Part shown: positions 1 to 9,400 of the stretch, piece by piece
Layout: every line of letters starts with the position of its first letter
Numbering within the stretch: position 1 is the stretch's first letter
Assembly: GCA_043760535.1 (NCBI GenBank)
Contig: JAYUOV010000100.1
Span: 1 to 16,586, forward strand
DNA from: JAZKFT01 sp043760535
Lineage (GTDB): Bacteria > Bacteroidota > Bacteroidia > Chitinophagales > Chitinophagaceae
DNA length: 16,586 bases
Reading direction: 5' to 3'
Translations under genes and position numbers: made by a program
The notes under the pieces: model-generated
The model's input: only the letters and a program-made list of their open reading frames with translations
Database searches by the model: none
Told to the model about the DNA's origin: nothing

Positions 1-470
1 CCCAGCGAAAGCCGTGCCCTGATGGAGCGACATTGGCGACGCTCCGTTCAACTGATTGCTACTATCAGGTATTTAGATTGCGAATAACAGGCGGTTTCAG
101 TTCACGGGGTAAGGAGTTCTGGATTTGTGCTACTCATAACTTTTTCTTACATCCAAAAACTATACGGGCATTATAAAAAAACCTGCTTTCTATAATAGCC
201 TGCCCCTTTAATTTGCCCGCCAAAAAAAGGAGAAATACAGTTTTTTAGAGATACACTTAAACTACCTAATATATAAAAGCATGGATGACGAACCCTGTAA
301 CCTGAAAGGTATTAGGTAAGTAAATTACTAAACCAGCATAATTTTGAGCCTGACAGTTTTATGCCACCTAAACGAGCAGTTAAGCCCGAATAAGCATAAC
401 GAATATCCCACTGACTGCTTGAATGCAGTTTACGATTGTAAGCTATGAGGAGTAAAGCTGGAATAAGTAA
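1..470. other. Left-edge stretch with no recognised gene
   Basis: No convincing coding region is visible. Plus frame 3 is open from the window edge to a TAA at 174-176 (57 codons) and frame 1 is open to a TAA at 85-87. Either could be the tail of a gene starting outside the window, but neither translation resembles a family I know. The first 120 bases look more GC-rich than what follows and contain a small hairpin with arms GGAGCG and CGCTCC (about 25-46). A 9-bp inverted repeat, TACCTAATA (263-271) with TATTAGGTA (310-318), lies further on. An uncharacterised small RNA ending at the hairpin at 477-498 is possible but unproven. Confidence 0.35.
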
Positions 471-507
471 AAAAATCTGCAAAAACTTGTATTTGCAGGT
501 TTTTTAG
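471..507. terminator. Terminator-like hairpin, usable in both directions
   Basis: The arms CTGCAAA (477-483) and TTTGCAG (492-498) form a perfect 7-bp stem with an 8-nt loop. An A-run lies on the left and a T-run on the right, so a U-tract follows the stem on either strand. On the minus strand it sits about 20 nt past the decayed tRNA-Pro copy and could be that unit's old terminator. On the plus strand it could end a transcript from 1-470. Confidence 0.6.
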
Positions 508-527
508 GCGATTTGACACCCATGAAG

Positions 528-602
528 TCGTAAATACAGGATTTGAACCTGCGAGCCCCTCGTTCCTTACCAGGTTCGCTGCAGAGTGGGCAGAATTACT
601 AT
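528..602 (-). pseudogene. Decayed tRNA-Pro copy
   Basis: The minus strand here aligns closely with the intact tRNA-Pro at 656-730. The T-arm (GCAGG, TTCAAAT loop, CCTGT), the variable region and much of the anticodon arm (ACCTGG, then GGGGCTCGC) are shared. The anticodon loop reads TAAGGAA instead of TTTGGGA, so the conserved U33 is lost and one stem pair is broken. The D-arm is only partly recognisable. The 3' acceptor strand (plus-strand TCGTAAA at 528-534) has no partner near 596-602. It is best read as a tandem duplicate of the neighbouring tRNA-Pro that has decayed. The 602 boundary is set by length alone and is uncertain. Confidence 0.62.
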
Positions 603-623
603 CTGGATATTACTTTACAAATA

Positions 624-654
624 AAAAGAACCCACCAAATTGGTGAGCTCTTTT
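624..654 (-). terminator. Rho-independent terminator of tRNA-Pro
   Basis: Immediately after the tRNA-Pro 3' end, the minus strand folds AAAGAGCTCACC against GGTGGGTTCTTT around a 5-nt AATTT loop. This gives about 12 pairs including two G-T wobbles, followed by a T-rich run. Position and structure fit an intrinsic terminator for the tRNA transcript. Confidence 0.75.
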
Positions 655-655
655 G

Positions 656-730
656 TCGGGAAGACAGGATTCGAACCTGCGACCCCCTGGTCCCAAACCA
701 GGTGCGCTACCGGCCTGCGCCACTTCCCGA
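656..730 (-). tRNA. tRNA-Pro (anticodon TGG)
   Basis: On the minus strand a 75-nt cloverleaf is visible. The acceptor strands TCGGGAA and TTCCCGA pair over all 7 positions. The D-arm is GCGC...GCGC. The anticodon stem CCTGG/CCAGG encloses TTTGGGA, which puts TGG at the anticodon position. The T-arm is GCAGG with a TTCGAAT loop and CCTGT. No CCA is encoded. TGG reads CCA proline codons, and others by wobble. It lies 26 nt after the four-helix-bundle gene on the same strand. I see no clear TAnnTTTG promoter directly upstream, so it may be co-transcribed with that gene or use a promoter inside it. A terminator follows at once. Confidence 0.96.
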
Positions 731-756
731 TTATTATCTTTAAACCGATTTTTTGC

Positions 757-1116
757 TTAAATTATTTTATCAGAAAAACTTCTGATCATTCCAAGCATCA
801 TTTTACTCATTTGCTCATACTTAGCGTAAAAGTGTTCTACTGTAGCATCGTCTATCCATGAAAAATCTTTGGCTACTTCCAGCAGTGCAACACACGTATT
901 AATGTTTCCCCTTGCTAAAGTTAAGTAATGCTTTTTTTCCGGATGAGTCATCCTAGCTGTACTTTCTGCTAGGTTTAAAACTGTACCCATACTTGAAGCT
1001 TTCCAATGGTCGGCAATGTCTTTATCTATTTCTTTATTCTGAACAAGCCATTTCATAAAATCCAGATTCTGGATTTTGGTAACCTGATAAACTTCTAATT
1101 TCTCAAAATCAAACAT
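757..1116 (-). CDS. Four-helix-bundle protein (23S rRNA intervening-sequence protein-like)
   Basis: A 119-residue, mostly alpha-helical protein starting MFDFEKLEVYQ. The FEKLEVYQ opening, the central LNLAEST segment (about residues 47-53) and the helix spacing match the small four-helix-bundle family known from proteins encoded in 23S rRNA intervening sequences, often annotated TIGR02436. Relatives include the Avd accessory proteins of diversity-generating retroelements. Molecular function is mostly unknown; some relatives bind nucleic acid or act as pentamers. No rRNA or reverse transcriptase is in the window, so this is a free-standing member. It lies between tRNA-Ser and tRNA-Pro on the same strand, and a plausible promoter is seen at 1145-1173. 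There is no obvious signal peptide or membrane segment. Confidence 0.8.
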   Translation of the reverse strand: MFDFEKLEVYQVTKIQNLDFMKWLVQNKEIDKDIADHWKASSMGTVLNLAESTARMTHPEKKHYLTLARGNINTCVALLEVAKDFSWIDDATVEHFYAKYEQMSKMMLGMIRSFSDKII

Positions 1117-1144
1117 GGATGTTTTTTTTACATTTCTTACACTA

Positions 1145-1173
1145 CAAAATCAATCTCCACGGCGTACTTTCAA
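1145..1173 (-). promoter_or_regulatory. Candidate promoter of the four-helix-bundle gene
   Basis: The minus strand has TGATTTTG (1152-1145), one mismatch from the Bacteroidota -7 consensus TAnnTTTG, with TTGA (1173-1170) 17 nt upstream as a -33-like element. The leader to the ATG at 1116 would be about 20-25 nt. Confidence 0.4.
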
Positions 1174-1240
1174 TCTATTATCTACGATACTAGATTATAC
1201 AAAATCCTCTCCAATCCTAAACAAATAAAAAACCAATTTG

Positions 1241-1332
1241 CGGAGAGGGAGGGATTCGAACCCTCGGTACAGATTGAAGTCCGTACAACGGTTTAGCAAA
1301 CCGGCCCTTTCGGCCACTCAGGCACCTCTCCG
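1241..1332 (-). tRNA. tRNA-Ser (anticodon GCT)
   Basis: A 92-nt class II tRNA on the minus strand. The acceptor strands CGGAGAG and CTCTCCG pair fully. The anticodon loop TTGCTAA gives GCT, which reads AGC/AGT serine codons. A long variable arm (GTACGGA...TCTGTAC) is present as expected for serine. The T-arm is GAGGG with a TTCGAAT loop and CCCTC. No CCA is encoded. A good promoter lies just upstream (1360-1390). No clear terminator separates it from the four-helix-bundle gene 125 nt downstream. Confidence 0.96.
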
Positions 1333-1359
1333 TTTTACCCACATTTTAAAGTGGGGGTG

Positions 1360-1390
1360 CAAAAATAGGGATTAAAGGAAAACTGCGAAA
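1360..1390 (-). promoter_or_regulatory. Promoter of tRNA-Ser
   Basis: The minus strand carries TATTTTTG (1367-1360), an exact match to the Bacteroidota -7 motif TAnnTTTG. TTTC (1390-1387) lies 19 nt upstream, close to the TTTG -33 motif. Transcription would start about 20 nt before the tRNA. A short CCCAC/GTGGG hairpin (1338-1355) falls in that leader. Confidence 0.6.
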
Positions 1391-1557
1391 TTCTTTTATT
1401 GAATAATGAACATTTCTTTTTTAACTACGGGTGGCATTACAACCCAAACCCTTACCAGCATTGAATAGTACTATAAATAAGCACTGCATATTTGTGTAAT
1501 AAAAACATTGAAACCAGTATAGATTTAGCGCATTTGGTTACCATTTTATTAAAATAG

Positions 1558-3147
1558 TCACTTCTTTATCAAAAGAACAGAGGTTGGGTTTTCGAACAAA
1601 TCGTGGTGCTTTGCCACCACCTTATAGAAAGCAGTGTCTATAGAAGCCAGCCTGTCTTGCCGGGTTACAACATAGATTTCGCTTGTATGATTCCTATTTG
1701 CGTTTAGATACTGTTTCAAAGAATCGGGATTCTGAAACAGTTTCATTTTAAAATCATCGTTCGGGGTATTGAATAAAAATGCGGAATTAAAATCCTGGTA
1801 AGCAATAGTTGTGTTTTTGCCTAGGGCTATAATGGCGTTTATTTTTGTAACGGGGTTTTGCTGGTACACCATTGGATATAGTATTGTGATGAACAATAAA
1901 TTGAACAGAAAATAAGCGCCGCTTATGGTGGCAATCCTTTTTTTTGACGTCCATTTTTTACGATTAAATAGCATCCATACAATTGCAAATGGTAAAAAAG
2001 ATAACCACCATGCATGAATTGCAATGGTATTTGTTTCCACTTCTTTACTAAGTGCCAGCCAGCTACCAATGGCTATTGCAGTGGCTATTACCAGCCAAAC
2101 TATCCACGCATATGTAGGTATTGCTTTTCTTTTTACCATATAATTATTTAACCAATAACCAATACCAACCGCTACAAAAGGATAGCATGGCATTGGGTAA
2201 TTGGGCAGTTTGGTGCTACTGATACTAAAGAAGCCAACATATACGATGGTTACCACTAAGGCAAAACGGGTAAACGGCTTTGCCCATAGCCCCGTTCGTT
2301 TTTGTAATGCTGAAAAAATAAAAACACCAAGAGGCAGTAAGCCAATCAGCACAATTAAGGGTGTAATTATAAAAGGCCCGCCATGGCCTTCCATTTCGGC
2401 GGAGAAGCGACTGAAGTTATGCTCAAAAAAGAAGCCTTGTGTAAAAGCACCGTTTGTGGCCTTATGAACTGCGTAATACCAAGGCGCAGCAACAGACAGA
2501 TAAATAATTGCGGCTGCTAAAAATTTCACATCAAATATATCTTTCCACCTTTTGCTAAAAATAAGAAACAATAATATAGACAATCCCGGCAAAGCCAATG
2601 CTACCGGGCCTTTGGCTAAAGTGGCTAAACCAAGTGCAATAGCTGTGAGTACAATCCATTTCCAGCTTTTGGTTTGGAGGTAACTGTAACCGCAGCAAAG
2701 ACCGGCCATGGTAAAAAAGATAAGGTAAGGATCGGGTACAGAAAGGCGAAACTCGAACAAAAACTGAGCTGATAGTGCCAGCACCAATGTGGCGAAAAAG
2801 GCGGTTCCTTTATTTGCCCAACGGGCTGTAAAAAAATAGGTAAGTCCTAATGTACCGATGGCCATAAATACAGAAAAAAATCGGGCAGCAAATGCATTTA
2901 CCCCAAACATTTTATATGCCAATATCATAAACCAATAATGTAGTGCGGGTTTGTCTGTACGGAGTTCGCCATTAAAAGTGGGTACAATCCAATTGTTGCG
3001 AACAAACATTTCTCTGGCACATTGGGCATTTTTTGCTTCGTCTAAAATATAAATAGGGGCTGCACCAAGGCGAAAGAATAGTAACAAAACAGTAGCACCA
3101 AAAAGTAGGTACAGCCATTTTGGCGGGATGGGGAAAGATTCGTTCAT
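1558..3147 (-). CDS. ArnT/PMT-like integral membrane glycosyltransferase
   Basis: A 529-residue multi-pass membrane protein of the GT-C fold, dolichyl-phosphate-mannose-protein mannosyltransferase / ArnT type. A first membrane helix (about 11-28) is followed by a periplasmic loop with LDEAKNAQCAREM, where D36-E37 is the expected acidic catalytic or metal-binding site, and by DKPALHYWF at about 65-73, the family's DKPxLYYW motif. Many hydrophobic helices follow, then a soluble C-terminal part. Such enzymes move a sugar from a polyprenyl-phosphate donor to lipid A, protein or glycan in the periplasm; the substrate here is unknown. I start at the ATG at 3147 because the frame upstream runs through CAACTGCCC repeats and would add 51 Pro/Gln/Leu/Cys-rich residues unlike the family, whereas this start places a normal membrane helix near the N-terminus. 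Confidence 0.85.
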   Translation of the reverse strand: MNESFPIPPKWLYLLFGATVLLLFFRLGAAPIYILDEAKNAQCAREMFVRNNWIVPTFNGELRTDKPALHYWFMILAYKMFGVNAFAARFFSVFMAIGTLGLTYFFTARWANKGTAFFATLVLALSAQFLFEFRLSVPDPYLIFFTMAGLCCGYSYLQTKSWKWIVLTAIALGLATLAKGPVALALPGLSILLFLIFSKRWKDIFDVKFLAAAIIYLSVAAPWYYAVHKATNGAFTQGFFFEHNFSRFSAEMEGHGGPFIITPLIVLIGLLPLGVFIFSALQKRTGLWAKPFTRFALVVTIVYVGFFSISSTKLPNYPMPCYPFVAVGIGYWLNNYMVKRKAIPTYAWIVWLVIATAIAIGSWLALSKEVETNTIAIHAWWLSFLPFAIVWMLFNRKKWTSKKRIATISGAYFLFNLLFITILYPMVYQQNPVTKINAIIALGKNTTIAYQDFNSAFLFNTPNDDFKMKLFQNPDSLKQYLNANRNHTSEIYVVTRQDRLASIDTAFYKVVAKHHDLFENPTSVLLIKK

Positions 3148-3159
3148 GGGGCGAAGGTA

Positions 3160-3250
3160 CAGTGGGCAGTTATGCAGTGGGCAGTTGGGCAGTTGGGCAG
3201 TTGGCAATAACGGTCGGGGGTGTATATCAGTGGGCAGTTGAGCAGTTGGG
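3160..3250. repeat. GGGCAGTT-type degenerate tandem repeat
   Basis: Plus-strand units GGGCAGTT recur, three in perfect tandem at about 3179-3204 with degenerate copies on both sides (GTGGGCAGTTATGCA, then GTGGGCAGTTGAGCAGTT). On the minus strand they read AACTGCCC. The array lies directly upstream of the glycosyltransferase start and creates a spurious N-terminal extension of that reading frame. Similar units in opposite orientation occur at 3426-3454. Confidence 0.8.
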
Positions 3251-3280
3251 GAAATTTGATTCTTGTCACCGCATACCACC

Positions 3281-3321
3281 CCTGATTTTGCCTTCGGCAA
3301 AAACAGGCCCCGCCGGCGGGG
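3281..3321. terminator. Two stacked hairpins between sprA and the glycosyltransferase gene
   Basis: CCTGATTTTGCC (3281-3292) pairs with GGCAAAAACAGG (3296-3307) at 11 of 12 positions around a 3-nt loop. It is followed at once by the perfect palindrome CCCCGCCGGCGGGG (3308-3321). Neither strand has a clear T-run after the stem, so termination is plausible (end of the sprA transcript) but not certain. It could instead be a small dispersed palindromic element. Confidence 0.45.
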
Positions 3322-3343
3322 TAAAATAGTGCGGTGCGGCTGC

Positions 3344-3394
3344 TTTTTTGTAAACTTTCCTGTTATCGTTTCTATCTTTTTTGTTTACAAAAAA
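3344..3394. repeat. 12-bp inverted repeat downstream of sprA
   Basis: TTTTTTGTAAAC (3344-3355) and GTTTACAAAAAA (3383-3394) are perfect inverted copies separated by 27 nt. The right arm can alternatively fold with the adjacent T-run (TTTTTTGT at 3377-3384 with ACAAAAAA at 3387-3394). It is probably part of the 3' region of the sprA transcript. Confidence 0.5.
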
Positions 3395-3425
3395 AAATTG
3401 GCAGCCAACAATCCTGTATTACGAT

Positions 3426-3454
3426 TGCCAACTGCCAACTGCAAAACTGCCAAC
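3426..3454. repeat. GCCAACT tandem units
   Basis: The plus strand reads GCCAACT twice in tandem, then GCAAAACT, then GCCAACT. The array ends just outside the sprA stop codon. It is a reverse-orientation relative of the GGGCAGTT array at 3160-3250, so the two together bracket the spacer as imperfect inverted repeats. Confidence 0.7.
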
Positions 3455-3458
3455 TTTC

Positions 3459-6400
3459 TTACTGTGCCAACGATATTCTAATCTGTGCACCAGCCCTTGT
3501 GTTAATGGTTTCGGCGCTTGAAGATATGTATGGGATTACCCGCTGCTGATCGAAATACAGGCGAATGTTAATGCGGTTATTCAACACATAATCAATAGAT
3601 GGGTTTATTTTAATCACTTTTTGACCCGAGGTGGGTATGGCGCTTCCCTGATCGAGGCGGTTATTGGTGGTTACATCGTCTCTAATGCTGAAATCCAGTT
3701 TAAAGTTGATGTCGTTCTCCAGTTTTTTACCACCATTCTTATTTAAAAATTTAGGCAATTTAAACGGCAACGGGAACCCACGTTTCCGCCAACTGGCTCC
3801 GAACGAAATTTCTGTGCTTCGTATTTCGGCCAACTGATAATCTATTAAGCTAAGGCTTAACTGTCGCGACTTTTTGTACTCGAACCTAGCACTAATTTGG
3901 TTGGTAGTGGTAATATCTATACCCAGCAGTGGCTCAAAAGATTCTTGTATTGTAAGGTTTGGCACCAGAAAATAGGGTACATAGTTTTTACTAAGGGTAT
4001 CTACAAACGATGGAAATCCACGGCCAAAGGGATCCTGAAAAGTAAGGGCTGATGTAAAACTATTCATACTGAGTTTGCTCTGGTAAGCATGGGTAATGGC
4101 CACAGCGCTAAAGGTTTTTTGCAAAGCTTCTATCTTAGTTAGGCCGGTAAAATTAATCCTCCAGTTGGGTTTGGGCTTAATACCCCGAAATGGATTGGCA
4201 TTTATTTTTGGATTATCGTTGTCTATTAAAGCAACAGTATTGGGGTCTTTACTAGTGTAGGCAGCTATAAATGCAGGAATCAATACATCTTGTGAGTAGC
4301 GGCCATAACCTGTGTAATATTTGTCTGCGCCCTGCCCGCCAGTTCTGTATGGGTTTCTGTTCCAAAGGCGTTCGGAAATAATAGCCCGGTTGGCTTCAAA
4401 CTTTTTAAAGGTTTCGCTCAATTCGTTCGGGTTGTATTTTTCGAAAAGGGTATTGAACGATATAAAACTTACACTAAAACCACCTGTTGCATAAGGGCTT
4501 AAATGGGTAAGGCCTGCTCTTCCGGTTGTGTCTTTAAATAATTCGGTAAAATTTTTAGTGAAGGTTTTATCTAGGTTTAGGTCTATAATAAACTCTTTGA
4601 AAGGCTCCAGCTGTGCCTGTAAGCTTAGCTTTTGATCGAAACTTTGGGTAAACATCAGGTTAAAGCTGGAGTCTCGGGTAAGCAATCCTTTCTTGGCAAA
4701 ATCATTTAAAAAACTAGTATCGGGCTGTTTACCCATAATATATCCCAAACCGGGTGAACGGCTTCTCCAGTTGTTGCCCAAATATTGGGTACTGTCCAAA
4801 TAGCCTGGCAAGCGGCTGTGAAATACTTCGCCGTAATTTACCGATCCTCTTTTTACCATAGTTAATAACCTGCCCAGTATTCTTACCGGTGTACTCAGTT
4901 CCACCGGTTTATTTTGTTTTTCCAGGCGGCGTTGTTCCCGTTCCTGCTTGCGGGCCAGTTTTCTTTCTTTCTTACTTAGCTTGGCCAGCGATGCTTTAGA
5001 AGTACTGTCTTTTAATGGGTTTACTTTTTTATCGGTTTTGGTGGTTTTGGTGGTTTTAGCGGTTTTAGATCCGGTTACAGGTTGTGCTTTAGCTGCCTTC
5101 TTTTCTCTGGGGTTCGGCTGCTCGTCTAAAGCTCTTAGCCAACGGCTTTTTTGGTAAAGTCGGTTAAAATCAAATTCTCCATTTAGGTTTTTATCCAGAT
5201 CATTTTCTAGAAAACTACCTTGATTGAGTTCCTGTGCTAAAAGGCTGCTTGCTATCCAGCGGTAGCCGGCATTGTAACTTACCCGGGCTGTTATCCAATC
5301 GGTTAAAGGCAGTTTTGCCAAAGGTAAGGTATAGGTAAAAATCATCTTTTGATCGTAAGAAGATGTTCTGCCGCCACGCCAAAAGTTGTTGCGGATAAAT
5401 TCCTTTTTCTCCTGGTTATCTATTGCCCCGGGTAATTCATCTACCCTGGATTTATTGGTACCGGTGTAATCGAAATTAAGCGACCGGGTAAGATCCCATC
5501 GGTAGGCATAAAAGCGGTCGAACACAAAATATTTATCGTAAGTGGTATCCACTTTTACCTTGTCGAAGGTGGTAATATCCCTTGGTATAAAGCGGCCAAA
5601 CTGCCGGTTTACATCCATCCGTACCGATACCAAAGAAGGTGCAAGGTTTAGGTTAAAATCCTTAACCAAATCGAACCAATGGGTTTTGTTTTTGGCTAAA
5701 AATTTAATTTTTTTAAATGGCTCAATGTATTTGGGCTGTGCGGTATAGTTATAACCGAGTACACCACGGTGCCTTTCTGTTTTATCGCTTTCTACCGTAG
5801 GCGACTGGCGTTCTTGCTTTATATAAGAATAGGTGACATCAAAATTAGAAAGGCTCCAGGGCATATTTTTAGCCCCGGCCGCCGCTTGCTTTCTAATATT
5901 GGTAAAATTAAGGGTACTCGTAGTTTCCTTTTCAATAGCCACACTGCGGATGGAATCTTTTTTACCAGCAAAAGTATTGAGCTTGTCTTTTAATAATACA
6001 TCCAAATCAAACGGATCGAACTGTGGCGTTTTAGAAAGGCTGCTGATGCTGGCGTACATGGGTATGATGATGCCCAGGCTTTTCGGCAACAGTTTACCCA
6101 GTTCCAGATTAGTGCTAAAGTCAAATTGCGTGGTGGCTTCTTTAGCTCTTTCATTTACCCGCTGATCTATATTTCCAAAACCAATACTGCGGTGGCTGGC
6201 AGAAAAACTCATACTCCCCAGGTCGGCCAGTTGCATATCTACCCGGCCAATGGCTGCCCAGCCGCCCTGTTCGTTTAACTGGCTAAGGCGTAGTTCGTTT
6301 ATCCACACTTCGGCGCCTAATGTTGGCCCATCCAGCTTGGTTGGGTTTAATACCGAAACTAACATGCCCCTTACTTCGCCTAGGTTAGGGTTACCAAAAA

Positions 6401-9400
6401 TGCCATACTCTTTACCATTTATGGTTTGGGTAAAATAAGACACCGGCGAAGCACCCGAACTATTTCTGGCGTTTTTAATGGCTATTAAATCATCCAGCGA
6501 AAAATCGAGGCTGTTAACTGCTGGCCATATTTGCTCCGCAGTAATGGTGGCAGATGGACGGGTTATTTTTAGCGGAATTTTTATTTCGTAATAATTGCTC
6601 AAAAAATCTTGCCCAATGCGTACTACAGCATACAAGCTGCTATCGGTTAGCACGGTATTAAAGGGGTCCGACAAAGCCAATTCTTCGGCATGGATAAACA
6701 TGCTGAGTTTTTTATACTGTCTTAAATCGAAATTGAGGGTTTTGAAAACACCTCTTGCCTTACCATTAATCAAGGCACGGATTTGCATACTGAGTGCCTG
6801 CTCGTTTTGTAAAATATTTACACCACCATTGGCCAGTGCCAGTACACGTTCTATACCCGGCGGAATTTTATAAGGTATCGGCTGGCGGCCACTGTTTTCT
6901 TCCAGGTTTACAGCCAGTGTATTTAGAGTGGTGGGGCTGGTATTGGGTATTGGGGTGTAGGTACCGTCGGTAGTTAATTCAAAAGCGAAATTTCTCCATT
7001 GGTTGCGTACCAGATCCATTCTGGCAAAACGCAGGTTTACACTATCCTCCCAACCGGTAAGGTACATCCGCATAAAACGGATGGATTTAAAATCGGGGAT
7101 ATTGCCAATCTTATTGCTATAATTACGGATGGGTATGCGAAACTGATACCAGGTTTCACTACCGGTGGTTCCGTTTTCGTATTTAATAGAAAGAGATCGT
7201 TTATCTGTAATAAAATTGTCGCCTACATTCATAAACTGTGGCTTAATTTGTATTTTGTATTCAAAATACTCTTCGTTTTCGTTTAGCGAATTATCCCTGT
7301 TCAGGTCTTCGTTATCGGGGTACAATGTAGAAGCTACTACCTGGTTGCCACCTGCATTTATGGGGCTGTTTCCCTGAGGATTATTAAAGTTTTTATAGCG
7401 TTCTAAAATACCGGCATTTATTGCATCCAGTGCTTCGCTGCGGTAATTGGAAAAATTATCGTTAGATGGATCGGCCAAAGCCCGCTGATACACCTGGCTA
7501 TTAGCACCAAACCTATTTCTAAGATTTAGTAAAAAGGTATCTCTTCTTTTAAGCTCCTCTTCATCTCTTAATCCATCAAAACCCACATCCTGAAAGGGTC
7601 TGTCGCCTTCGTCGTTACTAAATGCCTGGGTTAGCTGTATTGGGTTAATGGGTGTTTTACCCCAAACGGAGGTAGTATCCACTGCCAGTGTAGGCTGTGT
7701 GGGGCTTGGCAGGCCATTCTCGTAAAAGCGGCGACCATCTTTTACTATATCTTCCGAAATGTTACCGAGGTTAAAGATTAGTTCGCCACCTCTTGTATCG
7801 GTATATCCGTTGGGGAAGTTTACATTTTTTATAAATGGATCCTGCAGCCAGAATTCTATAAACTCCACGTTACCGGTTTCAAAATCTGTTTGGTCTATAT
7901 TACGCATTAACCCGCCCCAGCGGCGACTTGGGTTAAGCATGTTGCCTGCTGCATTTACACTGCCCGTTCTATCGTCGAAATTATATGGGCCACGCTGTTT
8001 GGGACTATATAACAAATCAAAAGTGAGTAACTGGTTTTGGCCCGGTATAATCGATTTTTGGGGAAACAGTTCGCTGTTATCTACCGCTCTCACCCGTGGG
8101 TCGCTCAGTTTAGCTCGGTCTCGGTTGGGGTTATTTGGGTTACGTGGATCTTGTAATACTGGCTCCACCTGATACCAGGAAAGCTTGCTACGGTTGTAAC
8201 CATAACTGAGTTTATTAATGTCGTTAGCCTCATTAAAGTTTACACCAGCCGGGGTAGATGCAAGCGTCCAGCCTACAAATGGAAAACGCAGGTCTATATT
8301 GGCGCGGGTGCCTTCAAAATCATCCAGGTAAATAAGGCCTTCCTCTCCCTTGCCTATTTGCGGCGGATGGCCAGGGTTTAAGTATGCCGCTTCGCCGTAG
8401 GCATTAATGCTACTTACTGCATTGGTGGTGTAAAAAGGTAGTTTATCTAAAAACCTTGTAATGCCTTTACTTTCGGTTTTATAACTAAAGTCGGCGCCAT
8501 ACATCCAGTTCTTAATTGGGTCTTCGCCGATATTTACTTTGGTAAAAAATGGCCTTTCGGCCAGCTTTTGGGCACTGGCGCCGAGCTGTAGTTTTTTACT
8601 GGCATTGTAATCTATACGGGTACCAAAAAAGCCCCGGTTCTGGATACCAAAACCTGCGTTGTTTTCAAAATTTACATTAATGGGCAGCCCTGCATTTAGT
8701 ATGGCCGGGTTCAATATCTGCACACGGCCAAGGTTGTAATCAATGGAGTAATCGCTGCCTTCTATCAGTGTATTGCCGCCTGCTGTAATGGTAACCGAAC
8801 CTTGTGGAATATTAAATGCGTTGAGGTAAATTTCGCTGCTATTGGTACTTCTGGCACTACCCCGCATTACAAACCGGTTTAGCTGGGCATAGTTTTGCTG
8901 GGCAATGGCCTTAATAGTATCGTACAGGGCATAATACACATACTTGTCTTTTAGTAATTGCGCCTGCGGCGATGGAAAAGCAATTTTTTCCAAGTCTTTA
9001 CCGAAGGGTTCCAGCAACGGAAAAATGATGCGGCCATTTTGCGATTGTATGGTATAGCCTTCTACAAAGTCGAACTGCCCATCGGGCTGAGGATCGTTAT
9101 TATTATTAAGTCTGTCTAGCTTCAAAACTTTTATTAATGCCCTGCCGGTAGAATCGCCTTCGGGCAAATACCTTTTTTCGCCGCCACTTGGCTCCTGGTA
9201 TAAAATGTTTAGTTGAAACCTTTCTCTTTGGATATTGCTGGTTTCCAGGCTGTACACGTTTTTCATCATCAGATCCCAAAGTGGTAAATTGGTACGCTGG
9301 CTGGTGGCTTTCAGCAATTTTAAGAACAGCACTTTTTGCACACCACGATTGGTATCCAGTGGCACATCCTGGGCAAATTCGCCTACCTGAAAAGTGCGGC

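Noticed and set aside
543..861. Plus-strand frames crossing the tRNA-Pro genes
   Set aside because: They are translations of tRNA antisense sequence and of the reverse strand of the four-helix-bundle gene, with no family resemblance.
757..1116. Accessory gene of a diversity-generating retroelement, or an rRNA intervening sequence
   Set aside because: The protein family is related, but no reverse transcriptase, template/variable repeat pair or 23S rRNA is present in the window.
1338..1355. CCCAC/GTGGG hairpin as a terminator of the glycosyltransferase gene
   Set aside because: No T-run follows on either strand, the stem is only 5 bp, and it lies downstream of the tRNA-Ser promoter within the tRNA leader.
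3160..3250. CRISPR array
   Set aside because: The units are 7-8 bp in direct tandem with no unique spacers and no cas genes nearby.
3148..3300. N-terminal extension of the glycosyltransferase reading frame (51 extra residues)
   Set aside because: It is encoded by the CAACTGCCC repeat array, is Pro/Gln/Leu/Cys-rich and unlike the family; the ATG at 3147 gives the usual N-terminal membrane helix.
4948..5157. Plus-strand frames antisense to sprA, of which this is one of many
   Set aside because: They are shadows of a strongly coding, uninterrupted minus-strand gene and show no domain or start-site support.
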